From Bubalus kerabau (lineage: Eukaryota > Chordata > Mammalia > Artiodactyla > Bovidae), in contig NC_073630.1 of NCBI RefSeq assembly GCF_029407905.1, positions 47,145,001 through 47,209,000 of the forward strand: a stretch of DNA of 64,000 bases, given 5' to 3'. The notes below the pieces were generated by a model. The model saw only the letters and a list, made by a program, of their open reading frames with translations. It did not search any database and was not told the origin of the DNA. The position numbers and the translations under genes were made by a program. Positions 11,452-22,920 of the stretch are shown in pieces. Position 1 is the stretch's first letter. Every line of letters starts with the position of its first letter.

Positions 11452-13976
11452 ATTAAATGAAGAGTTAAGTGAGCAATGAGTGTGTTTATCTCAAAGTGTT
11501 GCATACCAGTTTTGTAGTTTGAACCTGAGTACTATAGAAATGATAATGGATTAGATTAAATTATCCTTTGTAAATATTACCTTTCCACGTTTTTTGTTAT
11601 GCTCATTAACTCAGTTGTCTACTACTGCCTAATTATTCACATCTTAGGACTGACTCAGGGAGGAAAGAAGATCTAGAATTCACAGAGGCTGGAAGAGAGA
11701 AACAGAATATAAATAAAAATGTATTCAATTAAACTATATGCCATGATAAATGACATTAGAGAGTTGTAGACTCTTGCAAGATATAATCTACTTCATTTGA
11801 CATAATTTATGAAATTAATTTAGCACTAGATGTTGGCACATGAATAACAGTGTCATTTATTGCATGCTTAGAAGTTCCCTCTGAAAATGAAAGGGAAAAC
11901 TGGGCAAAACAAATGATCTAATGTGGTATTTTCCAAAATGTAAGTCAGGTGTTTCCAAAGAATGGAATTAAATAATATTAAATCACAGAAGAAAGAGTTA
12001 CTCCTTTTTGAATTTTTTTCCAATACTGATTATCTCAAGAAAAAAATCTTGGTTTAATTTTTGTCATCTGAATCTAACTGCCAGTCCCTCCTCTTAACAA
12101 AGAAAGTGCAGACTTCCAGCTCTAAGCATTTGGCAGGCTGAAGTATCTAGCTAGAAATTAATGGCATTGACCTTTCCTGTTTTGTTTTTATTGCATTTGT
12201 CTGTTATGTTACATTTTATTTATCACGAGTAGTACAAGTTTTCCTTTGGTGGCAGTGTTGTTGTTGTTGTTATTGTTTCACTTTTAAAGATAGTATGTTA
12301 GGTAAAAAGTAAATGGGTAGAATATTAATAGATTGAATGATATAAAATTATCAGTATTCAATCATTGTGAGACATGAAAATGTCAATATTATGTCACTCA
12401 AACTAATATAATATTATAGGTATTATAATACTATAATATACAAACTATATTTATACTATAAACAGGTTTATAATTATAAACCTGTTATACTATAAGTAAG
12501 AAACAATTTGTGACAATGTCATGGGAATGTCTGAAATCTGGGAATACCGATATCATAATGAGTCCTAGTAGTGGACAAGAAGAGCTTCTTTTGACCTCTT
12601 CTTCATGCGTTCAAATCATTTTTTAACAAGAAGAGTAATGCTCACTTTGATTCTAGCCTTGGAGCCAGCAATGACCCATATACTGTCATTCTCTAATCTA
12701 GCATATTAATTCAGCAGATATTAAAAAGAACTAGCCAAATTAGAAGTTGCACTTTGTGCCATGAGCCATGAGCCCAAACACGACTTCAATAGATAATTGG
12801 CTGGCATATCCAAAACTTTGAGATTATTGAGTGAGTGTTACTTTATAATACAAAAGGCATAATATCCTAATTAAAACCACCATGTGAACTGTGCAAAGAC
12901 CGGAGAAAAAATAAATTTGTTAGCAAAATTTATCAACATCAATTATCAAACTTCCACAAGCAAAAGCCTATTTCTATTATAAATTCATCTGCTTAGTCTT
13001 ATTGTTAGATGAGTTATGTCAAGAAGTTGTAGAACTTCTTGATTCAACAACCAAAAAGCCTGGCACAGAATACAAATGGAAGTAATTCAGAGCTATCAAT
13101 ATATAATCTCTGAAAGTGAGAATTCAGTGCTAAAATTCAAAAAGTGATGAGATTAAAAATAAAATTATAAATGCATTCCAAAAACATGAGAAAATGAAAA
13201 GGGAAGAGAACTTGAGAAGAAGTTTCTTACAAGGGAAATAATTAACTCTTCTATCACTAGACCATCTTTTCTTGTCCATAGAATTCACCCTGTCCTTTCA
13301 CCCATGGCCATGAAAATTGATGCAGTGTTACATATACATTTTAAATGTAAAATGAAGGAAAAAAATAAATAACCAAGGCCACAGTTTCCAAACCAACAGG
13401 AAAGAGAAAATGGAACATCATAAAACTATACAAGCAAAGAGAAAAATCAATAAAATTCAGTGCAGCACATCTCGCTTACTTCTGAGCACACAAAGTCTGC
13501 TCATCTGGAATGCGCCAGGGGTATGGTATGCGTTATGAATCTTTCAAGTTTTCAGAAATATGATCTATCATTAGAAGCACTGAAAAATACCAGTTGGCTT
13601 CACTAATTCTGTTCTTTGCTTTCTTCCAAACTTGGATATTGACGACGCTGGGGGCTTTGGATCCATCTTAGAGTCAACAGAACACTCAAGAGAGAAGGTA
13701 GATTAAGAATAGTGTTCTTCAGAAAAATTGTTTGGTCTCGCTCTCTCAATCCTGATGGAATTTTCCTGATGGCAAAAGAGTTTATCATCTCTTTTATTCC
13801 TCTAGGTAGATCAGTGCCATTTTTATACCAGGATATTAAGGTACCACCACCTCACTCCATCCTTGGTGATTGAATATTTTCATGATCTTAAAATTACTCA
13901 GCTGAGTAATTCTCAGGATTAATCTTCCATCAGATTCATCCAGGAAGCTTTTTTTTTTTTTAATTAATGTAAATTT
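11452..13976. other. Unassigned sequence, no gene seen
   Basis: About 2.5 kb of AT-rich DNA without a recognised repeat or coding frame. It contains a short GTT run near 12258 and an AT-rich inverted-repeat cluster around 12395-12500, including the palindrome at 12461-12486. Confidence 0.45.
12461..12486. repeat. Perfect 26-bp palindrome
   Basis: The arms aacaggtttataa and ttataaacctgtt are exact reverse complements with no spacer. The flanks do not extend the symmetry, but both sides carry an atactata-type string. Confidence 0.9.
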
Positions 13977-13990
13977 CTAAGCACCATCTT

Positions 13991-14121
13991 GGAGAAGGAA
14001 ATGGTAACCCACTCCAGTGATCTTGCCTGGAGAATCCCAGGGATGGGAGAGTCTGATGGGCTGCTGTCTATGGGGTCACACAAAGTTGGACACGACTGAA
14101 GCAACTTAGCAGCAGCAGCAG
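13991..14121 (+). mobile_element. BOV-A2 SINE, single second monomer
   Basis: A monomer starting ggagaaggaaatggtaaccc and ending in the agcagcagcag tail typical of BOV-A2. It is flanked by a perfect 14-bp TSD, CTAAGCACCATCTT, at 13977-13990 and 14122-14135. The perfect TSD marks a distinct, fairly recent insertion of a half-length element. Confidence 0.95.
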
Positions 14122-14238
14122 CTAAGCACCATCTTCAGCCTGAAGGTGAATGTGAATTTTCATATGAATTTTATATGAATTTCTTGGAATTTATATGAAT
14201 GAGCATTTTTTAAAAATAGGATATTCTGATATAACCAG

Positions 14239-14455
14239 GTGGTCCTAGTGGTAAAGAACCAGTCTGTCAATGCAGGAGACATAAGAGACACAGGTTTGAT
14301 CCTGGGACCATAAAGATCCCCTGGAAGAGGGCATGGCAACCCACTCCAGTATTCTTGCCTGGAAAATTCCATCGACAGAGGAGCCTGGCTGATGACAGTC
14401 CATAGGGTTGCAAAGAGTCAGACATGACTGAAGCAACTTAGCACTCATGCACACA
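14239..14455 (+). mobile_element. Bov-tA SINE with 12-bp TSD
   Basis: Sense Bov-tA with a tRNA-like head (ggtcctagtggtaaagaacc), the BovA body and a gcacacatga-type tail. The perfect TSD TGATATAACCAG is at 14227-14238 and 14456-14467. The minus frames here are SINE read-through. Confidence 0.93.
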
Positions 14456-14467
14456 TGATATAACCAG

Positions 14468-15439
14468 TCATAGAATGACATTTGAACACCATGATATAAA
14501 GGTACTTATCGCTTCCCTTTGTCTTTATAACAGGCAAGATTTAATAGCATTCTTCTCTACCTTTAGATTAAAAAAACTCCATAAAACCTTCCTCCATACC
14601 ACCCAAAATGTGTGAAAATACCCCATGTTAATTAGTCTTAACTTTATCAAATATTTTAGAATATCTGATTCATTTCCTTTAATGTCTTTCTAAATCCTAA
14701 TGTCATGTGTTAAGTTCCTTTATAAATATTGTGCTATGTAAGTAATCCCTAGTAGTGAAGGCTGGCTAGCCCTTACTGGCATCATATTTCTCCTAGTCTG
14801 AATATATAGCAGAAAAACTAGAAACATATTTCTACTATTGAGTCTAATAGACTGACAAAAACCTGTTTTAAAATTCCTAGCCATCGAGCATTATGAAAAA
14901 AGGCAATATTCCAAATTTCCCAAGTGGCTCATTATAAGCATTTCCCCATGTTACTTAGAGGCGTTATAGTGAATTCCAATAATATTCTCGTGCTTGGATC
15001 AAGACCCTAACAGAGTTTGCTGCAGTGTTTTCTGCTGCCTGCAATTTTGTCTAATAAAGATGCTCTAGTGGGATGCTCTGTTTTGTGGTCCAGGGGGAAG
15101 TTATCAAATCTTTCCATGGTTAAGTTTTTGATCAAACTGATTTTAATGGCCCCCTCCTATTTTATTCTACCTTATGCATAGATCATGATGGATTCAAGAC
15201 TGCAAATCATGTTTTTACTATACCCCACATTATATCCTTGGCTAGGTAGAAAATGGTATGGACTGTTCTGGACTCATCTCTGTTAGTAGTGACCTATATA
15301 GCAGTGTCAGTCACTTACCTCTCTGGTCCTTAATATGTTTAACTGTCAATAGATGGCACTGGTAAAAGGACAAGTAGTTTTAAATTATTCCTTTAGATAT
15401 ATAGAATAATGTATCAAACACTCCTGAAATGGAACATTA
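14468..15439. other. Unassigned sequence
   Basis: No gene, RNA or confidently named repeat. AT-rich, with stops in all frames. Confidence 0.4.
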
Positions 15440-15873
15440 GCAAACCAATAAAAAATTCTTTTATATCCCAAACCCTTTCTGTCCCATTAGAATAGCAGCA
15501 GAGGTAATCATAATCTATCTTGAATTATTGTATATCATTATCTTGTTTGCTTTTAGAAATTTTAGACCTGCATTTCTATCTTTTAAAGTATGTATATTGT
15601 TAGCTTTATACATTTAAAATTTAGTATAGTTTCATAATATATATTCTTACAAGACTGGTTTCTATCCATCAGTATCATTGTATCACTAGAGTCCAAAATG
15701 TAAATATTCATTCCCCTGTTGATAAATATTTGGGTTGTGTCCAAATACTGCCACAAAAATTTTTATACACCTCTCTTAGTGGCCAAGTATTTATTATAAA
15801 AAAAAGTTTTAGAATCTTAGAATATACTTATCTTCAAATTTACCAAACAATGCCAAGCTACTTCTAAAAAAAA
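15440..15873 (-). mobile_element. Ancient L1M ORF2/3' relic (left part)
   Basis: The plus strand follows reverse-complement L1M text: gataaatatttgggttgtgt near 15721, then ttatacacctctcttagtgg and aacaatgccaagctacttc. It is interrupted by BovB and resumes at 16407. Confidence 0.55.
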
Positions 15874-16406
15874 GTTCAGTTCAGTTAAGTCGCTCAGTCA
15901 TGTCCAACTCTTTGTGACCCCATGAATCGCAGCACGCCAGGCCTCCCTGTCCATCACCAATTCCTGGAGTTTACTCAGACTTATGTCCATCGAGTCAGTG
16001 ATGCCATCCAGCCATCTCATCCTCTGTCGTCCCCTTCTCCTCCTGCCCCCTATCCCTCCCAGCATCAGAGTCTTTTCCAATGAGTCAACTCTTTGCATGA
16101 GGTGGCCAAAGTATTGGAGTTTCAGCTTTAGCATCAGTCCTTCCAATGAACACCCAGAACTGATCTCCTTTGGAATGGACTGGTTGGATCTCCTTGCAGT
16201 CCAAGGGACTCTCAAGAGTCTTCTCCAACACCACAGTTCAAAAGCATCAATTCTTCGGCACTCAGCTTTCTTCACAGTCCAACTCTCACATCCATACATG
16301 ACCACTGGAAAAACCATAGCCTTGACTAGACGGACCTTTGTTGGCAAAGTAATGTCTCTGCTTTTTAATATGCTGTCCAGGTTGGTCATAATTTTCCTTC
16401 CAAGGA
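15874..16406 (-). mobile_element. BovB LINE, 3' fragment
   Basis: Antisense BovB (RTE clade). The plus strand starts with the 3' tail ttcagttcagttaagtcgct and runs 5' to ttttccttccaagga, so the element is 5'-truncated to about 530 bp. The minus frame 15898-16470 (190 codons, running past the truncation) encodes the C-terminal region downstream of RT, with the CESWT motif and the CWRRLLRVPWTARRSNQS block. This fragment has no RT active site. It lies inside an old L1M. I see no clear TSD. Confidence 0.93.
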
Positions 16407-16500
16407 GGTGTATCAATATATAATCCAACCAGAAGGGGGTAGAAATCCCTGTTGTTCTAAATCTCATCAATATTTATTTTCTAGATTTTTTTTTCAGTTT
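16407..16500 (-). mobile_element. Ancient L1M relic (right part)
   Basis: Continues the L1M interrupted at 15873; the order matches the L1 text following the nonconserved ...tgtaccaatttacac region. Strongly diverged. Confidence 0.4.
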
Positions 16501-16820
16501 GCTTGGCTAATATTTTATCTTCCCTGCACTATATCAGTGGCAATTAGACACAATTTATTGCAAATGAAGAGTCACAGAATTCAAAATAATAATACTTACA
16601 AATCTATATTTTTAGAAAGAAAAGTAATACACAATAGCAGGACAATTAAAATAAGGATATCCATCAAAGTCAAAGGCTGCTTAACAACAAGTCCAGGGGA
16701 GGTAGAATGAATTCCAATTGTCCTCTCTCTGTAAAGATCATGACAAATGCCCTTTTCTTCTCAACCAGGAACCACAAACCTGTGCATAGCATACCCAGAA
16801 AAAGACAGCCCAAGATAGAG
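16501..16820. other. Unassigned sequence
   Basis: No gene or named repeat recognised between two antisense BovB fragments. Confidence 0.4.
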
Positions 16821-18026
16821 TTTCAGTTCAGTTCAGTTCAGTCGTTCAGTTGTGTCCGACTCTTTGAGACCTCATGAATTGCAGCACGCCAGGCCTCCCT
16901 GTCCATTACCAATTCCCAGAGTTTACCCAAACTCATGTCCATTGAGTCGGTGATGCCATCTAACCATCTCATCCTCTGTCGTCCCCTTCTCCTCCTGCCT
17001 TCAATCTTTCCCAACATCAGGGTCTTTTCAAATGAGTCAGCGCTTTGCATCAAGTGGCCAAAATATTGGAGTTTCAGCTTCAATATCAGTCCTTCCAATG
17101 AACACCCAGAACTAATCTCCTTTAGGATGAACTGGTTGGATCTCCTTGCAGTCCAAGGGACTCTCAAGAGTCTTCTCCAACACCACAGTTCAAAAGCATC
17201 AATTCTTTGGCACTCAGCTTTCTTTATAGTCCAACTCTCACATCCATACATGACTACTGGAAAAAGTATAGCTTTGACTAGATGGACCTTTGTTGGCAAA
17301 GTAATGCTTCTGCTTTTTAATACACTGTCTAGGTTTATTATAGCTTTTCTTCCAAGGAGCAAGCATGTTTTAATTTCATGGCTGCAGTCACCATCTGCAG
17401 TGATTTTGGAGCCCAAGAAAATAAAATCTATCACTGTTTCCATGGTTTCCCCATCTATTTGCCATGAAGTGATGAGACTGGATACCATGATCTTAGTTTT
17501 CTGAGTGTTGAGTTTTAAGCCGGCTTTTCCACTCTCCTCTTTCACTTTCATCAAGAGGCCCTTCATTTCCTCTTCACCTTCTGCCATAAGGGTGGTGTCA
17601 TCTGCATATCTGAGGTTATTGATATTTCTCCCAGCGATCTTGATTCCAGCTTCTGCTTCATCTAGTTTGGCATTTGCATGATGTATCTTGCATATAAGTT
17701 AAATAAGCAGGGTGACAGTATACAGTCTTGTCATACACCATTCCCAATTTTGAACCAGTCTGTTGTTCCATGTCTGGTTCTAACTGTTGCTTCCTGACCT
17801 GCATACAGTTTTCTCAGGAGGCAGGTCAGGTGGTTTGGTATTCCCATCTCTTTAAGAATTTTCCACAGTTTGTTGTGATACACAGTCAAAGGCTTTAACT
17901 TAGTCAATGAACAGTAATAGATGTTTTTCTGGAATTCTTCTGTTTTTTTCTATGATCCAATGGATGTTGTCAATTTGATCTTTGGTTCCTCTGCCTTTTC
18001 TGTATCCAGCTTGAACATCTGGAAGT
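16821..18026 (-). mobile_element. BovB LINE, 3' third
   Basis: Antisense, 5'-truncated BovB of about 1.2 kb. The tail on the plus strand is a TTCAG pentamer array from 16821. Reading inward (minus strand) it includes the YADD active-site codons around 17600-17611 and the C-terminal region. The copy carries a rearranged patch near 17655-17700 and several frameshifts upstream of the main frame. It ends at about 18026 near tgaacatctggaagtt. Confidence 0.93.
16838..17587 (-). pseudogene. BovB ORF2 C-terminal frame, 249 codons
   Basis: The longest uninterrupted part of this BovB. It starts at a Met just after the YADD motif (M-A-E-G-E-E-E) and covers the thumb and C-terminal region: an LKLNTQKTKIM block near residue 25, GSKITADGDCSHEIK near residue 60, the CESWT motif near residue 115, and CWRRLLRVPWTARRSNQ near residue 132. 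The RT palm and the N-terminal endonuclease are missing or out of frame, so it cannot support retrotransposition. It is a relic of an RTE-type LINE enzyme, not a host gene. Confidence 0.85.
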
Positions 18027-18030
18027 TAGT

Positions 18031-18512
18031 TTAGTTGAAACCCACTGCTATTATACAGAAACCTGATGATGTTATAGTAAAGTGTGGAAAGAACTGAAGC
18101 ATTCTATAATCCAAAAATTAAATCTCTGTCTTTTCATGACCCTATGCCCCTTGGCTGTGATTCTCAAAGTGTTTTTCACATTTTTTTGCCTTTCCATTAG
18201 GTGAGACAAGAAAGCTAGAGAGAGGTTGGATTTAAGTATTCTACTTTCTCCAGGTCAGTTAGGTTCTGGTGAAATTTAAATTGGTTAAGTAAAGTTATGG
18301 TTAATTGTGTCTTTTGAGGAGTGAGTTAACTCCTTTGTTTAGAATACTCTAATGTCTTTCAGAATGCTTACTTTCTCTTCCACCAGAAGTATGAGTGTTG
18401 TCTTCTACAGTCTTCATCCTGAGGTAAAAGTGGTAGAACTCCAGGAGGTAAAATGCACAAAACTGTGCCCTCCTCCCAAGCCCAGCCCACAGGTGCTTTT
18501 AACTCTAAAACT
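18031..18512. other. Unassigned sequence
   Basis: No gene or named repeat; AT-rich with a moderate GC patch near 18420-18490. Confidence 0.4.
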
Positions 18513-18523
18513 AGTCCATATGT

Positions 18524-18794
18524 GGCAGAAGGCAGTGGCACCCCACTCCAGTACTCTTGCGTGGGAAATCCCATGGACGGAGGAGCCTGGTAGGCTGCAG
18601 TCCATGGGGTCGCGAAGAGTCGGACACAACTGAGCGACTTCACTTTCACTTTTCACTTTCATGCATTGGAGAAGGAAATGGCAACCCACTCCAGTGTTCT
18701 TGCCTGGAGAATCCCAGGGACAGGAGCCTGGTGGGCTGCCGTCTATGGGGTTGCACAGAGTTGGATACAACTGACGTGACTTAGCAGCAGCAGC
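18524..18794 (+). mobile_element. BOV-A2 SINE, full-length dimer
   Basis: Two BovA monomers joined by the cactttcacttttcacttt linker, ending in an AGC-repeat tail. TSD AGTCCATATGT is at 18513-18523 and 18795-18805. Overlapping frames on both strands (18352-18784) are SINE read-through. Confidence 0.95.
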
Positions 18795-18805
18795 AGTCCA
18801 TATGT

Positions 18806-19580
18806 TACCCCTAGCAATCCATCAGTCACATTTTAAGTGCTCTTATGAGTACTGGCTCCAGAATCAGGCTTTTGCTTGGGGTTAGGCTCTAGGCAAACAA
18901 AAGGTAATACAATTTTTGGTACTTAATTCTCTTTCCAATTTTTAGGACACCAGTTTAACCTATGACATTTGGTGGATCCATGTGTTATCTGATGGATCTA
19001 AAGAGAGATGTTGATTTTCAGTTTGTTCAACTTTTTACTTTGTGAGAACAGGAGTGATAACTTCTAAGATATTTATATGTTTGACCAGAAACCACATGCT
19101 TTATTTCTTCACGAATTTCTTTTTTTTTTTTTCTTTTTTATATTCCTTTGGAGTTTTACCTAAGAAATTTTATAACATCTGTGCTGAGAATGCATTCCTT
19201 GAGAGAGGATTTGCATTTGCTTCTGCTAGACCCTTGAGAGAACACTAGCCCAGGAATATTTTACATAATTTCTTGACTTGGGACTTTTAGATACTGTAGG
19301 CCTTAATTCTCAACTTGTGTGAAGGCTAATATGTAGTTAAGAACTTTTAGAGCAAATGTTTAAATTTTTATCTCATCTAAGACTCAAGGCCAGAATTTAC
19401 AAGGCTCTTTGCTTTTTCCCTTTGCAGATTGTATATTTTCCCAATTCCTTTTTTTTCCTGAGGAAGTATCTTGTTAAGAATACCCTTCCTCCTCTCTTCC
19501 ACAAGATTGTTAAAAGAAAAGTTATAGCTTCCTGGAAATCTACAAATTCTTTTTATGAAATCGTCCATCTTATTTCTTTG
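18806..19580. other. Unassigned sequence with a poly-T tract
   Basis: Contains a T-run at about 19120-19137. The plus frame 19356-19721 (121 codons) is hydrophobic, compositionally T-rich and crosses the mariner MITE, so I treat it as chance. Confidence 0.4.
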
Positions 19581-19582
19581 TA

Positions 19583-19672
19583 TTGTGTTGGCCAAAAGTT
19601 CATTTTGTTTTTTTGGTTTTTTTTGCATAAAATGGTATGGATAAACCTGAGCAATCTTTTTGGCCAATCCAA
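19583..19672. mobile_element. Mariner-type MITE, 90 bp
   Basis: Inverted termini: ttgtgttggccaaaagttca at the left and tttttggccaatccaa at the right, which are imperfect reverse complements. TA dinucleotides flank at 19581-19582 and 19673-19674, as expected for a Tc1/mariner element. There is no transposase, so it is an internally deleted non-autonomous copy. The family resembles the mariner MITEs with TTGGCCAA termini known in cattle (BTMAR-like). Confidence 0.85.
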
Positions 19673-19859
19673 TATTTTCTGTCCACCTTTTTCTGCTCCT
19701 GGACAACTTCTATTTTACTAAGTACTAAAATATACATTGAAGTTTTTCTTTTAATTTTCCATTTTTTGTGTGAAAGGAATCCATTTGGTGTACCTTGCCT
19801 ACAACATTGCCAGGAATAGAAATCTGGTTCAGTTTTTATTTGTTGAATATATTAGGATT

Positions 19860-19912
19860 TAAATACATACATTTAAATATATATATATATTAATATATAT
19901 GATATATCTTTC
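19860..19912. repeat. AT microsatellite tract
   Basis: Imperfect TA repeats, including atatatatatat-type runs near 19880-19905. Confidence 0.8.
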
Positions 19913-19983
19913 CACAACTACAAAAATGTTAAAAAGCATTAAATTAGAAAATCTCCATGAGTGTTTCCTCTTCTAAATTCAGC

Positions 19984-20222
19984 ATTGTGGTTAAAAATAT
20001 GAGCTTTGGTGCCAGAATTACTAAGATTGATTTCCACTTCTGCTAATAATTAGTGACCTTAGGCTAGTTACTGAAGCCTTCTGTGTTTTAATTTCTTCAT
20101 ATTTAAAATTAATGTAATAATATCACCTTCCTCATAAGATCAATAGGAGGTTTAATGAGCTAACATATGCGAAAACACCTGAAATTGTGACTGTCACATA
20201 GCAAGCTTTCAATAAACCTCTA
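19984..20222 (+). mobile_element. MIR SINE
   Basis: An ancient tRNA-derived SINE, sense orientation: gtggttaaaaatatgagctt head, gtgaccttaggctagtta core near 20053, and ttcaataaacctct tail near 20208. Diverged, as expected for a pre-placental repeat. Confidence 0.75.
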
Positions 20223-20298
20223 CTACACTACACTAATACCGTTATGTATTTTTATTGTCTTTATTATTGCTGTTGCCTTGTGATCATTCCTGGTTAGT

Positions 20299-20672
20299 TG
20301 TATGGACTGAAAGTTTGTGTCCTCCTAAAATTCATGTGCTGAAGCAGTAACCCCCAATGTGATGATGTTTGCATATGGGAGGTAATTAAGTTTAGATAAA
20401 GTCATGAGGGTGGTGCCCTCATGATGCAATTTGTACCCTTTTAAGAAGAGGAGGACACATAAGAGCACACTCTCTCTCCCTGTCTCACCAGGAGCATACA
20501 CTCAGAGAGGACAGCTATCTATAAGCCAAAGAAGCAGGCCTGCACCAGACACTGAATCTGCAGACACCTTGATCTTGGATTTCTCAGCAATGAACCACAA
20601 GAAGTAATTTTCCATTGATCAAGCCACCCAGTCGAAGGCATTTTGCTACAGAAACCTGAACAGATTAAGATA
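20299..20672 (+). mobile_element. MLT1-like MaLR LTR
   Basis: Reads tgtatggactgaaagtttgt at the start, then aacccccaatgtgatgat, gtcatgagggtggtgccct, ccagacactgaatctgcag, ccttgatcttggatttctca and agccacccagtcgaag, ending near gaacagattaaga. This is the order of an MLT1 LTR. A BOV-A2 sits at its 3' edge. Confidence 0.75.
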
Positions 20673-20678
20673 TTGGCT

Positions 20679-20951
20679 GCTGCTGCTGCTAAGTCGCTTC
20701 AGTCATGTCCAACTCTGTGCGACCCCATAGACAGCAGCCCACCAGGCTCCCCCATCCCTGGGATTCTCCACACAAGAACACTGGAGTGGGTTGCCATTTC
20801 CTTCTCCAATGCATGAAAGTGAAAAGTGAAAGTGAAGTCACTCAGTCATGTCAGACTCCTAGAGACCCCATGGACTGCAGCCCACCAGGCTCCTCCATCC
20901 ATGGGATTTTCCAGGCAAGAGCACTGGAGTGGGGTGCCATTGCCTTCCCTG
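20679..20951 (-). mobile_element. BOV-A2 SINE, full-length dimer
   Basis: Antisense dimer beginning with the GCT-repeat (tail complement), with the linker gaaagtgaaaagtgaaagtg. The 12-bp TSD AAGATATTGGCT is at 20667-20678 and 20952-20963. The 86-codon plus frame is SINE read-through. Confidence 0.95.
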
Positions 20952-20963
20952 AAGATATTGGCT

Positions 20964-21409
20964 AATTCAATATAATTAGTAAATCTCTGTTCTTAATTAT
21001 CTTTTTGGAATATACTACTTGACTGAATTCCTTGTTTCTAGATGAATGTAAGCTGGTATACACAGGGCACCAGGAAGTACGTACTTTTGCCAAAATAAAG
21101 AAAAAGTGAACACTTTTCTTCAGGCACAGCTGTTTGTACTGTCCTACAAACCTACTTTGTTCAAAGCTGGTGTTTTTCCTTCATCCAAGAACAGAATTGC
21201 ATATCCTTTAGAAAGTTGAGTTTCTGCTGTCTAGAGACTGAATAGCTGTACTGGACTCTCCTGGTTTAATTTCTTTATACCTCTAGGCAACAAACAGACA
21301 GATTGTCAGGTATAATCAGTGACATGTTCCAGGGAGGCCATGTACATATCTACCTAGACTTGCACTTCCATCTTTTTTCTTAACATCACATCACAGGACA
21401 AAAGCCATC
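20964..21409. other. Unassigned sequence
   Basis: No gene or named repeat recognised. Confidence 0.4.
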
Positions 21410-22170
21410 CTCACCACTCATTCATTTATTCACTTTGTTATTTATCAGTTTTACAATAGGTGTTGTGTTAGGCACTTGTGATAGTATGTGGGTTAACAGG
21501 AAATCCCTCCTCTCAAGAAAGTCACAGTCTAGTGACAAAACTCATCCACACAAAAAATTTACACACAGTGCCGGAGGGAGTGGAAAAAAGCTTCACTGAG
21601 TAGAAGTGATATTTTATCTAGGTCTTGAAAGTCGAAAAGGAATCTATCTTTTGGAGAGAAAAGAATGTACATTCCAGGCAAAGTGAACATTATATGCTAA
21701 ATTATAAAAGTCAGTCATTTAAACTAGTTTGGCTTCAGTTAGCCAACCCATATGGCTGGAGTGTAAGGTGTATTGGGGGAGGAGGAAAACATATGAGTCT
21801 AAAAGTTCAGCAGAGAGCAGAGGCCTCATATGCTAAGGTTTGGGATGCTGTCTTCGGGTAGTAAGTCCACACATACCAGAGAGCTAAGCATCAAAGGACA
21901 TAATCAAGCTTGTGTTTAAGAAAAAAGAGTGGGAAATAGGATGAAGGATTGTCATGTTGAGACCAGTTGGGGGCAGTTATGTGATTCAGGTCTGAACACA
22001 GGCAAGGCAGTGAAGATGGAAATGAGGGCGAGTGATTTGAAAGACTTGAAGAGGCAAAAATGACAGGATTAGGTGAGGGATTATAAATGAAGGATGAGAA
22101 AAGCAGGGCAGGGCTTCAGAAAGATTTCTAGTGTGACATATTTAACTGACATAGAGAATACAGAATTGAA
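21410..22170 (-). mobile_element. L2 LINE relic, 3' end
   Basis: The plus strand runs cattcatttattcactttgtt, then aggcacttgtgatag, then ctagtgacaaaactc, attccaggcaaagtgaac and further inward blocks. This is the reverse-complement order of an L2 3' end. Strongly decayed; the 78-codon plus frame is antisense to it. Confidence 0.65.
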
Positions 22171-22784
22171 AGCAAAGTGCTAGAAGAGCACTCATTTGTT
22201 TTTAATTCTATACCAGGAAACACTGCACAAGGCTTGGTCAAATAACCACGACAGCCTTTGCACACTTGAATTTCTGGATGCTCTGTAGCCCAGGCTTGCT
22301 GCCATTCTGTCTCTCCTTGGAGCGGGCCTCGGGGACTCCACCTACTCCCCAGTCTCTGAAGCTGTGAACATCAACTTTATCCCTCGAGGATTCTCTCCCC
22401 TCGAGCTTCCTTGCAGAGAGTAACAGTCTCCCCAGCTTCCTCCTTCCTTCTACTCCCCAAAGACCGGTACACATGACATTTGAAAAAATGACTATTAATC
22501 ACCACAGAGAAATAGAGAAAAGCAAGAATAACAAACACAAGGGAATTGCAAAGTTTAAGAAATTGTACAGATTTCTTTACCTTTCTCTTACTGAAAAAAT
22601 AACAGAGAACCAGTTCCGCTGCTCCTCCCCTGCATATTCTTAAAGCTTTATTGGTAAGGATGGGGAACAGCCATCTCCTCAAGCTAGTCTACTGTCGGTC
22701 CTTTAAGAAGAGGACATGCTCACTCCTTTCTCATGAGAGCCCTTCCTTTTAAGGGACTGGCATGAATTCCTTCACATCTGCACA
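22171..22784. other. Unassigned, includes a GC-richer patch
   Basis: 22250-22470 is noticeably more GC-rich than its neighbours, with two CCTCGAG-like strings near 22381 and 22401. Minus frames of 78 and 101 codons overlap it but show no recognisable domain. The simplest reading is unique non-coding DNA. Confidence 0.35.
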
Positions 22785-22920
22785 AATATAGTTCAACAAT
22801 ATTTATTGAAACTTGCTCTCCTCCAGGCACTGTGGTGGGCCCTGGGACTACAGTAGTGAAACCGACATAGTTCCTGCATCGGAAGCTCACCCAGTAGGAT
22901 GGAAGAAATCGAACACCTAT
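22785..22920 (-). mobile_element. L2 3'-end fragment
   Basis: Starts ttcaacaatatttattgaaa, then ccaggcactgtggtgggccc and agtagtgaaaccgacatag. This is the reverse complement of the L2 terminus. Confidence 0.65.

Noticed and set aside
15983..17504. Plus-strand frames of 146 and 189 codons over the BovB fragments
   Set aside because: They are the antisense of BovB coding sequence; every antisense BovB in the window gives the same frame.
19377..19706. A 109-codon basic minus frame (MSRSRKRWTE...) as a gene
   Set aside because: It spans the mariner MITE and T-rich tracts; basic composition follows from antisense of poly-T DNA.
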